A program made the translations under genes and the position numbers. Positions 1-7,737 of a stretch of DNA of 64,000 nucleotides are shown here, in pieces. Each line of letters begins with the position of its first letter. The first letter of the stretch is position 1. The notes under the pieces are model-generated. The model was not told where the DNA came from and searched no databases. It saw only the letters and a list, made by a program, of their open reading frames with translations. Source of the DNA: Lactobacillus sp. PV012 (GTDB taxonomy: Bacteria > Bacillota > Bacilli > Lactobacillales > Lactobacillaceae); assembly GCF_014522325.1 (NCBI RefSeq), contig NZ_CP041983.1, positions 1,302,001 through 1,366,000 on the forward strand, read 5' to 3'.

Positions 1-1543
1 TAAATTCTTCATTTTCTTGAAAAACCGCATAGAACTTGAAATTATTAGTTATTCTCTCACCACTAATTCCTACAATAAGGCCACCATTTTCAGTTTGTTC
101 AATATGGTTAATTTTTAATAAGTGACGAAGCAAAATTTTATAATCTTCCTGACTTACATTTCTAAAATAAGACAAACTTAAAACTCTTGAAGCAAGTTCT
201 GCTGGTGACATTTCCCCTCCTGCAGCTAAGGTACTCATTGTTTGGTGATAAAGCAAACTATAAGGCAAGCGGTTAGGAGCTGGAGGCTCCACCCATTTTT
301 CTTCAATATAAAGTTGTACTAAAGCAATTCCTTGTAAAAGAGACCAAGGTATCAAATCAGGTAACATTGCTCTTGATTCGGGATGTTCTTCTCTCATCAC
401 AAAATGCATTTCTGGTGGTGTTCCTCGTCGACCAGTTCTCCCCATTCTTTGTAAAAATCCCGAAACAGTATAAGGGGCATCAATTTGATAAGCTGACTGC
501 AACTTCCCCACATCAATTCCTAATTCCAAGGTTGCAGTAGCACAAGTTGTCATATATGAATCTTCATCCTTCATTGCATCTTCAGCGGTCTGCCTTAATG
601 CTGGTGAAAGATTACCATGGTGAATTAAAAAGCGATCTGGCTCGTGATTATACTTACAATATCCTCGCAATTCCTGACAAACTGCTTCACATTCCTCACG
701 ACTATTCGTAAACACAAGAGACTTTTTCCCACGCGTATGCTCAAAAATATAACCAACACCTGGATCAGCTTGAGCAGGAGCTTGGTCAGTTTTTGCTTCC
801 ACAAATGTCTCTGGGTCAAATCCTTCAGTTGCAGCCTGAGGATCTGTTTTATAAAAATGCTCCATTGACAAGCGCCAAACTTGCCGATCGTTTGCTACCT
901 TAGGAGCTCCAGTTTCATAGGGACTGCCTGCTCCTAAGAATTTACTGGCAGTCTTTAAATCCCCAATTGTTGCAGATAAACCTACTCTTCTAGGCTGCAC
1001 ATCTGCTAACCTTGCTAGCCGTTCAATTAAACTGAAGGTTTGCCCACCACGATCACTACGTAAAAAAGAATGTAATTCATCAATTACAATATATTTTAAG
1101 CCATGAAAAAGGTGTGGCACTTCCATATGCTTATTAATCATAAAACTTTCAAGCGACTCTGGCGTAATTTGTAAAATTCCAGAAGGCTTTTTCAGTAACT
1201 TTCGTTTTTGGCTTTGGGCAACATCTCCATGCCAGCGCCAGACTTTAATCTGAGTATCATTACATAACTCAGTTAAACGATCATATTGGTCATTAATTAA
1301 AGCCTTTAATGGAGCAATATAAAGAACTTGAACAGAATCTACTTTATCTTGAACAATATCAGATAAAATTGGAAAAAAAGCTGCTTCAGTTTTTCCTGAA
1401 GCAGTTGAAGCAGCTAACAATACATTATGATTAGTTTGAAAAATTTCTTGCGCTGCTGCCACTTGAATTGGTCGTAATGTTTGCCAACCCTGGCGGTAAA
1501 TATAATCTTGAATAAAAGGTGCATAATGACTAAAAACGTCCAT
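1..1543 (-). CDS. Lhr-like DEAD/DEAH-box helicase (partial, C-terminus beyond the left edge)
   Basis: Reading the minus strand from the ATG at 1543 (AGAGG a few bases upstream) gives 514 codons without a stop down to base 2. The translation has superfamily II helicase motifs in order: Walker A in TASGKTEAAF near residue 45, motif Ia IAPLKAL, a DEAH-variant DELH in VIDELHSF, motif III LSAT, and motif VI RMGRTGRRG. A zinc- or substrate-specific C-terminal part lies outside the window. The family resembles the large Lhr/BrxH helicases that act on DNA using ATP. It follows the ATPase gene by 19 bases and is the third gene of an operon with the ATPase and the TerB-type protein, which suggests a joint DNA-processing or defence role. 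The helicase assignment is firm; the defence role is inferred from context. Confidence 0.85.
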   Translation of the reverse strand, partial: MDVFSHYAPFIQDYIYRQGWQTLRPIQVAAAQEIFQTNHNVLLAASTASGKTEAAFFPILSDIVQDKVDSVQVLYIAPLKALINDQYDRLTELCNDTQIKVWRWHGDVAQSQKRKLLKKPSGILQITPESLESFMINKHMEVPHLFHGLKYIVIDELHSFLRSDRGGQTFSLIERLARLADVQPRRVGLSATIGDLKTASKFLGAGSPYETGAPKVANDRQVWRLSMEHFYKTDPQAATEGFDPETFVEAKTDQAPAQADPGVGYIFEHTRGKKSLVFTNSREECEAVCQELRGYCKYNHEPDRFLIHHGNLSPALRQTAEDAMKDEDSYMTTCATATLELGIDVGKLQSAYQIDAPYTVSGFLQRMGRTGRRGTPPEMHFVMREEHPESRAMLPDLIPWSLLQGIALVQLYIEEKWVEPPAPNRLPYSLLYHQTMSTLAAGGEMSPAELASRVLSLSYFRNVSQEDYKILLRHLLKINHIEQTENGGLIVGISGERITNNFKFYAVFQENEEF

Positions 1544-1562
1544 TTAAACCTCTTTTCTAAAC

Positions 1563-2894
1563 TCAAAGAGTAAACTCAGTATAATCATCGTCTTTTTTAT
1601 CAGAGACTGCTTCAGACTTAGCAAAACTAAATTTATCAGAATTTAAAAGATCGGTAATGCTTCTTTGCGGATTTTGATGAACAATATCTAGTAATTCAAT
1701 AAAATCACGAATTACCTCACGTGGAGTAATGTTTGTTTCAGCACCAATTCTAGCGTATTCAATTTTGATAAATTGAGCTAAGTCTTCATCAGTGATTGTT
1801 TTTTCATAGTTGTATAAAGCTGCATGCATTTGAGCTAATTTTTCAGTTAAAACTAACATTTCCTCTGGAGTTAAAGGATCCAAATGGATAATTGGTGCAT
1901 ACATATCCCGTGCACCTTCTTGAGAAAATTTGCCACTAGATAGACGTGAACGTAGTGCTTCATAGCTAAACACTCCGCGTCTTTGGTCCTCAATTGCTTG
2001 TGGTGTCGACCCCATAATTACTCCAAGATACTTTGCTTTTCCTTGCAGCGCATCGTTATACATCGTTAAAATTTTTTCATAGTTATATTGACGTGAGATA
2101 CTGTTGGGAATTTTAAAAATATTAACTAATTCATCAATCATGATAATTAATCCAGAGTAACCTGCTTGCTTAAAGAAACTTGCAAATAGTTTTAAATATT
2201 CATACCAATCACTATCTGAAATAATTATATCAATGCCTAAGTCCTTTTTTGCTTCCGTCTTTGTAGCGTATTCTCCTCTAAACCACTTAACTACTTTAGC
2301 TTTTTTCTCATCATCAGCCGCAATATAAGCCTGATAATACATATTCAAAAGCTTGGCAAATTCAAAACCATGAACTAATTCATTCAAATTTGAAATTACT
2401 TCATAGATTTTTTTCGAAACTTCTTGTTCAAATTCAGGACTTTCAGGAGTTAAATTTCCTTCTTGCGCTACTTGTGATTGCACTGAATTTATCCACCGAT
2501 CTAAAATTAATGTCAAAGCTCCACCCTCAGGACGAGTTTTTGTGGCTAAATTTTGAATTAATTCTCGATAAGTTGCTAACCCTTGTCCCTTAGTTCCTTG
2601 TAGTCTTCTTTCAGGGGATAAATCCGCATCTACTACTACAAAATTACGATCCATTACATAATTACGCATCGTTTGTAATAAAAAGCTTTTCCCTGATCCA
2701 TAGCGTCCCACAATAAATCTAAATGAAGCTCCACCTTCAGAAATAATGTCTACATCATGTAATAAAGCTTCAATTTCAGATTTTCTTCCTACAGTGATAT
2801 AGGGTAACCCAATTCTTGGAACTACCCCACCTTTTAACGAATTTAAAACTGTCTGTGCTATTCGCTTTGGAATTCTTCTTTTCATTTCTACCAT
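1563..2894 (-). CDS. BrxC/BrxD-like P-loop ATPase (DUF2791 type)
   Basis: A 443-residue cytoplasmic ATPase. Walker A is GRYGSGKSF near residue 63 and a Walker B-like strand LIIMIDEL lies near residue 252; the later segment GSTPQAIEDQ followed by an arginine-rich stretch looks like a sensor/arginine-finger region. Length and the N-terminal RIPKRIAQTVLNSLKGGVVP pattern fit the BREX-system ATP-binding family (BrxD side) as I remember it. It sits 16 bases after the TerB-type gene and 19 before the helicase, all with their own ribosome binding sites. BrxD-type ATPases are known to accompany Lhr-like helicases in several BREX variants, but no PglX methylase, PglZ or BrxL is present here, so this is not a complete BREX locus. 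Specific function is unknown. Confidence 0.8.
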   Translation of the reverse strand: MVEMKRRIPKRIAQTVLNSLKGGVVPRIGLPYITVGRKSEIEALLHDVDIISEGGASFRFIVGRYGSGKSFLLQTMRNYVMDRNFVVVDADLSPERRLQGTKGQGLATYRELIQNLATKTRPEGGALTLILDRWINSVQSQVAQEGNLTPESPEFEQEVSKKIYEVISNLNELVHGFEFAKLLNMYYQAYIAADDEKKAKVVKWFRGEYATKTEAKKDLGIDIIISDSDWYEYLKLFASFFKQAGYSGLIIMIDELVNIFKIPNSISRQYNYEKILTMYNDALQGKAKYLGVIMGSTPQAIEDQRRGVFSYEALRSRLSSGKFSQEGARDMYAPIIHLDPLTPEEMLVLTEKLAQMHAALYNYEKTITDEDLAQFIKIEYARIGAETNITPREVIRDFIELLDIVHQNPQRSITDLLNSDKFSFAKSEAVSDKKDDDYTEFTL

Positions 2895-2910
2895 TTACCT
2901 CTACTCCTTT

Positions 2911-4743
2911 CTAAAACATTTCCATTAAATCTTCTCGATAATCTTCAACAATTTTAGGGGTATCATTTTCATCAAATTCAATCACACTATCACCAATCTC
3001 ATCGATTATTTTTTCATTGATGCTATCGGCTAAAATCGAGACCATTAGATGTTTTTTGTTTAAATAATCTTCAAAAGGCCGATGATTAAGTAACGCCTTT
3101 AAGAAAAATACTTCATCTTCATTTAAGCCATAACTTTCCTGTACCACTTCTTGGTTTCCATCATTAGCTGACAAGACCTCTTGATTAAAAGTACTTTCAT
3201 CAAAGCTATTTAAATTGTCTCCAAGTTCACTATCTTGCTTTTCTTCTTCTGTTAACAAACTTTCTCGCGTTTGAGACGCATCACGTCGAATTTGATCTAA
3301 ATCAGAAAAATCAATTTCAATTTTTGGCTTACTTGCTTCTATCTTAGCAAGTTGATATTTTTTAATTCCTGCTCTAATTGCGTCTACCACTACATCACTA
3401 AGATCATTAGCTTTTAATTTTCTTCCCACCTGAAAAACATCTCGACTAATGCGATCAACTTCATGTAAAACTTTATTAAGTAGAATTTTTCTTCTAGCTT
3501 GGGGAAGATAAAAAGTTTTAGAGCCACTAATTTCATTGAGCTTAAACTTCAATAACTTATCAATCTCTAGCTTAATTGACTTTTTATTTTGATTATAAAA
3601 AATCGCCCCTGTAAAAGGAAAATAATCTTCTGTAACTTTCATTGCCACAGTATTATCAAAAAAATCGGGTACTGTTGTTAAAGCTTCTTTCCATGCATAA
3701 AAAAAGACCTGATTAAATTCTTCCTTCAGCGGACTCTTACCGTGATAAGTAGCCATTTTTCTTATTACTTGCATTAGTTCTTCAGCATCTGCAGGATTTA
3801 GTAACCTTTCATAAAGAGTATCTTGCTTTATCTCTTTTTTAAATTCTTGTTCAATAACTTCCGCCGGCAATTGATAAAAAACTACATAATCTTGTAACCA
3901 ACGCTTTAAATAAACTGCCATGAAAGGTGCATAAGTTGAGATGTAATTCTTTTCTAATTCTTTTAGCTGATGGTAACCCTCTAAACTATCCTTTACTCCA
4001 ACTTGATTCAATAATTCATAAATATAGACAAATACATAAGAACTACTTGTTTCTTGATAAACTCCCTTTCTTACTTTGCTACGCCAAGCAAAATAGGTTC
4101 TTAATTGATTAATGGTCATATCATGGTAGACCGGATAGTATCTTTTAAAAGGATAAAATTTCGAATAGTCATCTTCATAGTTTGCAACTATTTGAGCTTG
4201 TTTATAAAAATTTCTCTCTCTGCCAATTCTAGGCAAGATACTATAATCATAAGCCTGTAACATTTTGTGGATAGGTTCAGGAATATTATCCTTAAGATGA
4301 TTTTTAACTTCCACTGGCTTCTTATCATGGTTAAAAGGAATCGTTTGAGCTTGATATTTATCAGTATCGGTTTCACTTTCAGAATGATTTAAAACAATAT
4401 ATTGCCCAGATCCAGTGTGATTCTTATTTAAGGCTAATTTGTAGGCGTAATCCACTGCTTTAGCTACTGCTTCAAAGTTTGCATTTTCAAGGTTTACTCC
4501 TACCCAATTATTATCATGCGTATAGTAAGGAAATGAGAACTCTGGCAAATCTCTAATTATTTCAGAAAAAGAACCACAGTTTATGTCAACTTGCAGTTCA
4601 TTTTCTGGCTTAAACTGAACAAAATAATTTGGGTTTCCTGGAGCTTTTAACACAAAAAATTTATCTTGAGAGGTAGTCAATACCTCAAAATGAAGGGCAT
4701 ATTTATTCTTTAGATAATTTTTCAATTCTTGTAGTTTCATCAT
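2911..4743 (-). CDS. TerB_N/TerB_C domain protein
   Basis: First gene of the operon, 610 residues, behind AAGGAGGGAT and ATG-ATG. Three parts can be seen. Residues 1-115 look like a YjbR/MmcQ-type fold (alternating strands, then NNWVGVNLEN and a final helix). Residues 200-310 carry the pattern of the TerB_N domain: QLRTYFAWR, SSYVFVYIYELLN and EGYHQL. The last 80 residues (LKALLNHRPFEDY to INEKIIDEIGDSVIEF) resemble TerB_C. A charged acidic linker lies near 490-530. Comparative work on tellurite-resistance-type domains has described TerB_N/TerB_C proteins next to a helicase and an ATPase in Firmicutes; the arrangement here matches. No enzymatic motif is visible, so it may be the sensor or scaffold. 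Domain calls are from memory of the family patterns. Confidence 0.7.
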   Translation of the reverse strand: MMKLQELKNYLKNKYALHFEVLTTSQDKFFVLKAPGNPNYFVQFKPENELQVDINCGSFSEIIRDLPEFSFPYYTHDNNWVGVNLENANFEAVAKAVDYAYKLALNKNHTGSGQYIVLNHSESETDTDKYQAQTIPFNHDKKPVEVKNHLKDNIPEPIHKMLQAYDYSILPRIGRERNFYKQAQIVANYEDDYSKFYPFKRYYPVYHDMTINQLRTYFAWRSKVRKGVYQETSSSYVFVYIYELLNQVGVKDSLEGYHQLKELEKNYISTYAPFMAVYLKRWLQDYVVFYQLPAEVIEQEFKKEIKQDTLYERLLNPADAEELMQVIRKMATYHGKSPLKEEFNQVFFYAWKEALTTVPDFFDNTVAMKVTEDYFPFTGAIFYNQNKKSIKLEIDKLLKFKLNEISGSKTFYLPQARRKILLNKVLHEVDRISRDVFQVGRKLKANDLSDVVVDAIRAGIKKYQLAKIEASKPKIEIDFSDLDQIRRDASQTRESLLTEEEKQDSELGDNLNSFDESTFNQEVLSANDGNQEVVQESYGLNEDEVFFLKALLNHRPFEDYLNKKHLMVSILADSINEKIIDEIGDSVIEFDENDTPKIVEDYREDLMEMF

Positions 4744-4768
4744 ATCCCTCCTTACGAACGTATATTCT

Positions 4769-4774
4769 ATTATA
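4769..4774 (-). promoter_or_regulatory. -10 box of the TerB-ATPase-helicase operon
   Basis: TATAAT on the minus strand about 25 bases upstream of the start codon region. The -35 position falls on a T-run belonging to the preceding terminator and is a poor match, so the promoter may be weak or activated. Confidence 0.5.
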
Positions 4775-4793
4775 ACAAATTATTTCTCATGAA

Positions 4794-4823
4794 AAAAGTA
4801 CTCTAGAAGACTAGAGTACTTTA
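4794..4823 (-). terminator. Rho-independent terminator after the 274-residue gene
   Basis: Perfect inverted repeat AAGTACTCTAG / CTAGAGTACTT with loop TCTT, followed on the minus strand by TTTTTT. It separates the 5.6 kb two-gene unit from the TerB operon. Confidence 0.85.
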
Positions 4824-4826
4824 AAA

Positions 4827-5651
4827 TTATTTAACTAAATCAATGATTGGAGAATCAGCTTGAAATGAATTTTTCAAATCCAATTTTTTTAATCCTTCTT
4901 GAATTTTCTTTAAATCATAGCTTTGATTATTTTCCTGCCACTGCTTTAAAAATTCTATGTAATTTAGATAGTCATCTTTTTTGACTATCTTTTCAATCAC
5001 GGATGTTTTTATTGCGGTAACACTCTCCAGCTGGCCAAGATCATTTAAGGATTCAATTATTATAGTATCTTCATCTTCTCTAATAATTTTCCCAACCAAA
5101 AATTCATTTTGTTCAATTGGTGACTGATTTTTTAAATCTATTTCTACCAAATCAGAATTTTCAATAGAAGTTTCTGAATTTAAATATTCATCTAATAACT
5201 TATCTTCTAACAGCTTAAACCCAAATACCTGGACTTCATCCAGTAATACTGTCAACTGATGATTCTCATAATCTAATTCCGTTAAGGTTATTTCTTTTGA
5301 ATTAATACTTTTTACTTTTCCGTGATAATTTTCATCAGCTGTTTCAAGATAAATTAGTGAATTTTCCTGACATAACTTCTTAATATCTTGCTGCGTTAAA
5401 AATTCTTTTAATAATTCTTCGCTATTTTTCTTTAGACTAAAAGGATCAATAATTTTATTCTTTAAATCTTCAATTTCATCAGAATTTGTTTTTACTGCTG
5501 AAATTGCAGACTTTTTAATGAAATATATTCCACCTAGATAACCATTTTCATCTACTGACTGTAAAGCTAGATAATCTGGCGTTTCAATAAGACTATTTCC
5601 AAAAAAGTAACTTGAGTGGTCTTTTTTTAGATGAATTTCTACTACAGACAT
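4827..5651 (-). CDS. Hypothetical protein with three related beta-rich units
   Basis: Not recognised. About 274 residues, acidic, no signal peptide and no membrane segment. Three stretches look alike: near residue 4 (VEIHLKKD... ending in a strand plus SAISAV), near 100 (LIYLETAD... VQVFGF) and near 180 (VEIDLKNQ... SVIEKI). Each starts with a short V/L-x-I/L-x-L strand, has a G-x-I/V-x turn region and ends in a hydrophobic strand, as expected for small SH3/Sm-like barrels, but this is only inferred by eye. I chose the ATG at 5651 because AGGTAA stands 7 bases before it; an upstream in-frame ATG at 5675 lacks a ribosome binding site and would overlap the preceding gene. It is cotranscribed with the secreted glycine-rich protein. 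Confidence 0.65.
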   Translation of the reverse strand: MSVVEIHLKKDHSSYFFGNSLIETPDYLALQSVDENGYLGGIYFIKKSAISAVKTNSDEIEDLKNKIIDPFSLKKNSEELLKEFLTQQDIKKLCQENSLIYLETADENYHGKVKSINSKEITLTELDYENHQLTVLLDEVQVFGFKLLEDKLLDEYLNSETSIENSDLVEIDLKNQSPIEQNEFLVGKIIREDEDTIIIESLNDLGQLESVTAIKTSVIEKIVKKDDYLNYIEFLKQWQENNQSYDLKKIQEGLKKLDLKNSFQADSPIIDLVK

Positions 5652-5656
5652 TTTAA

Positions 5657-6040
5657 TTACCTGTTTCTTTTCCATTTACTACTTATTTTTTTCTTTTCCT
5701 TTCCTCCAGGCCTTTTCTTAGTGTGTTTGTCATGAGTAGATTTTCTTGCATTTTTTCTATGAGAAGCATAATGCATTACTACTCCACCAAATCCTCCAGC
5801 TGCTCCTGCGGCTCCTAATCCTCCTAAAGAAATACTTCCTCCTCCACCTATAGAAGTAGCTACATTCATTTTTGACTCACTTATCCAGCTAGTTGAAATC
5901 TGTTGTGCTGAAGTTACATTAAAAGTTGTATTTTTTTCTGTTGCTTCTACTTTATTAGTAATTTCCAAGGGAGCTACTGTACTAATAGCAAATCCAATAC
6001 TAGAAATTAATATTACTTTCTTTTTTAATTTGTTTTTCAC
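5657..6040 (-). CDS. Secreted glycine-rich protein with cationic tail
   Basis: Not recognised. A signal peptide is clear: KNKLKKK, a hydrophobic core ILISSIGFAISTVAPL and a likely cleavage near VEA-TE. The mature part (about 90 residues) contains a glycine/alanine-rich hydrophobic stretch (SIGGGGSISLGGLGAAG and following GGFGGVVM) and then a strongly basic, lysine/arginine-rich C-terminus. The glycine-rich part could insert in membranes or be structural. The start is taken as GTG at 6040, nine bases after AAAGGA; the ATG three codons upstream is too close to that site. First gene of a two-gene unit; it ends just before the following start. Bacteriocin-like function is possible but unproven, because no leader of double-glycine type is present. 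Confidence 0.6.
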   Translation of the reverse strand: MKNKLKKKVILISSIGFAISTVAPLEITNKVEATEKNTTFNVTSAQQISTSWISESKMNVATSIGGGGSISLGGLGAAGAAGGFGGVVMHYASHRKNARKSTHDKHTKKRPGGKEKKKISSKWKRNR

Positions 6041-6071
6041 ATTTATCATTCCTTTATTTTATTTTTTTATA

Positions 6072-6100
6072 ATATTATCATTTACATAATCATTAAGCAA
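6072..6100 (-). promoter_or_regulatory. Promoter of the glycine-rich protein unit
   Basis: Minus-strand TTGCTT at 6100-6095 and TAATAT at 6077-6072 with a 17-base spacer. Confidence 0.55.
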
Positions 6101-6132
6101 TACTTTTTTCTGAAAATATATTAAATTCACTC

Positions 6133-6747
6133 CTACCTCAACTTTCTTTCCACACTTCTCTTTAGAGGAATAACAATTATCGGTGTTAAAATTCCAGTAA
6201 ATATCATTTCTCCAATACCATTAATTCCTAATGCTGTAAACAAGATTAAAAGTAGAGGGTTTGAATTATTTGTTTGACCTAATGCATGTAATAAGTTGCC
6301 TGGATGCCACATATAAACTAAAGTTGTCATGACAATTACACCTAGCGTATTAGTTAAAGAAGTAACTACTCCTACTAAAAAATAAATTAATCTCTTAGGA
6401 TTACTTTTTCCCTTTGCTAACTTTGCCACAAGACCACCAACTACTCCAGCAACTGCTCGGGGTAAAACAGCAATTAAGGGATTTTGAAACAACAGTAAGC
6501 TTAAAACATCACTTGGTTGTACATAAGCCAATATTAGTCTCAAAGCTCCCCAAAAAAATCCTAACCATCCTCCAAAACTTACCCCCATTAAACTAGCAGC
6601 AATTGCAATAGTTAATGGAATAGTTGTCACAGCAGGCAAACCTGGAATAAGGTGCAAGTAACCAATATATGGTACAAAAGTTTGTAATAAAATAATAGCT
6701 ACAAAAATTGCAGCAATTGTTAAACGCTGTATTTTTTTACGAATCAT
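6133..6747 (-). CDS. ECF transporter substrate-binding S component
   Basis: About 204 residues with six predicted hydrophobic segments and conserved S-component features: N-terminal TIAAIFVAIILLQ helix, PLTIAIAASLMG, and QNPLIAVLPRAVAGVVGGL. It would bind a vitamin or other micronutrient in the membrane and dock with a shared EcfA/EcfA'/EcfT energising module encoded elsewhere. The substrate cannot be assigned with certainty; the QNPLIAVLPR segment reminds me of the pantothenate-type (PanT) group. I place the start at the ATG at 6747, with GGA eight bases upstream; a TTG at 6771 is in frame but has no binding site. No riboswitch is visible upstream. It is followed by the promoter of the glycine-rich protein unit. 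Confidence 0.8.
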   Translation of the reverse strand: MIRKKIQRLTIAAIFVAIILLQTFVPYIGYLHLIPGLPAVTTIPLTIAIAASLMGVSFGGWLGFFWGALRLILAYVQPSDVLSLLLFQNPLIAVLPRAVAGVVGGLVAKLAKGKSNPKRLIYFLVGVVTSLTNTLGVIVMTTLVYMWHPGNLLHALGQTNNSNPLLLILFTALGINGIGEMIFTGILTPIIVIPLKRSVERKLR

Positions 6748-6784
6748 TTTATTTTCCAAAATTAATTTCAATAAATTTTATAAA

Positions 6785-6820
6785 CAAAAAAGGAAGTCGA
6801 CTTAACGACTTCCTTTTTCC
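6785..6820 (-). terminator. Terminator downstream of tRNA-Leu
   Basis: Inverted repeat GGAAGTCG / CGACTTCC with ACTTAA loop and T-runs on both sides, so it can work on either strand. It ends the tRNA-Leu transcript. Confidence 0.8.
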
Positions 6821-6821
6821 T

Positions 6822-6909
6822 TGGTGCGGGCGAGAAGACTCGAACTTCCACGATCTAAAGCGATCACAAGATCCTTAGTCTTGCGCGTCTGCCATTCCGC
6901 CACGCCCGC
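6822..6909 (-). tRNA. tRNA-Leu (anticodon TAA)
   Basis: 88-base cloverleaf including an encoded CCA end. Acceptor GCGGGCG/CGCCCGC, anticodon loop ACTAAGG, a long variable arm typical of class II tRNA, and T-loop GTTCGAGTC. Class II shape plus TAA anticodon gives Leu. Confidence 0.95.
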
Positions 6910-7038
6910 GTACTTAACTAATATACCAAAGAATTCGTAACTCGTCAACCACTTAAAAAATTAATTAATAAGCTATTTCCTAGTTACTCAAATAATTTAT
7001 CAAATAGATAATCAATCGTCAATATGGCAGATCAAATC

Positions 7039-7737
7039 TTAACGAATAATTTTTTCATATAAGCCAGCTTGTTGAGGATTAGAAATATGCTTTTTTAAAA
7101 ACGTAACTAAATTATGCTTAATTGAGCTTTTTCCTTCTAACCACGTTCCAGTAAATAGATGAATAGACTTAGAATTACTAGAAGGATTACATAAAATCCC
7201 ATCCCCATAAACATGAATTCCTGTTCGTAGTTCTTGTTCGTAATTACCAGTCTTTAGTCCATAACGATCTATCAAAATATCTGTTACCGAAAAACTATTG
7301 ACCCCTGCCAGCTGATTATTTTTATCAAATTCAAAATTTCGATTTTGATAGTAAGCAATCATATCTTGGATAAAGGGATGCCCTGGTCGAGCTCCAAAAA
7401 CGGCAGCCGATAAATAATTTTCATTTTCAAATCCAATAAATGCTTCATTAGCAAGCAAAGGAGTTAAATCATCTAGTACACGTACATCAGTATCCAAATA
7501 AATTCCACCTTCTTGCTCAATCACTCGAGCACGGATATAGTCAGAGACAAACGCCCACTTTTTAGCTTGATAAGCTTGCTCAATGTACTTATTTTCATGA
7601 ATATTAAAGTTATCTTCGTTCCATTCAATTATTTCAAAATCAGGTAATTTTTTCTTCCAAGTCTTAATTGAATCTACAACAACTTTAGGTTTCGGATTCC
7701 TTCCTACCCAAACATAATGAATTTTTTTAGGAATCAT
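7039..7737 (-). CDS. GT32-family sugar transferase (capsular/wall polysaccharide)
   Basis: 232 residues. The N-terminus IPKKIHYVWVG and the segment WAFVSDYIRARVIEQEGG followed by YLDTDVRVLDDL are hallmarks of the glycosyltransferase sugar-binding (DXD) family, with the DTD metal-binding motif near residue 82. It would transfer a sugar from a nucleotide donor during synthesis of a surface polysaccharide at the cytoplasmic membrane face. Its start overlaps the stop of the upstream flippase gene by four bases (ATGA), so the two are translationally coupled. Donor and acceptor sugars cannot be told from sequence. Confidence 0.85.
   Translation of the reverse strand: MIPKKIHYVWVGRNPKPKVVVDSIKTWKKKLPDFEIIEWNEDNFNIHENKYIEQAYQAKKWAFVSDYIRARVIEQEGGIYLDTDVRVLDDLTPLLANEAFIGFENENYLSAAVFGARPGHPFIQDMIAYYQNRNFEFDKNNQLAGVNSFSVTDILIDRYGLKTGNYEQELRTGIHVYGDGILCNPSSNSKSIHLFTGTWLEGKSSIKHNLVTFLKKHISNPQQAGLYEKIIR

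Noticed and set aside
1..4743. A complete BREX system
   Set aside because: No methylase, PglZ, BrxL or BrxA/B is present in the window.
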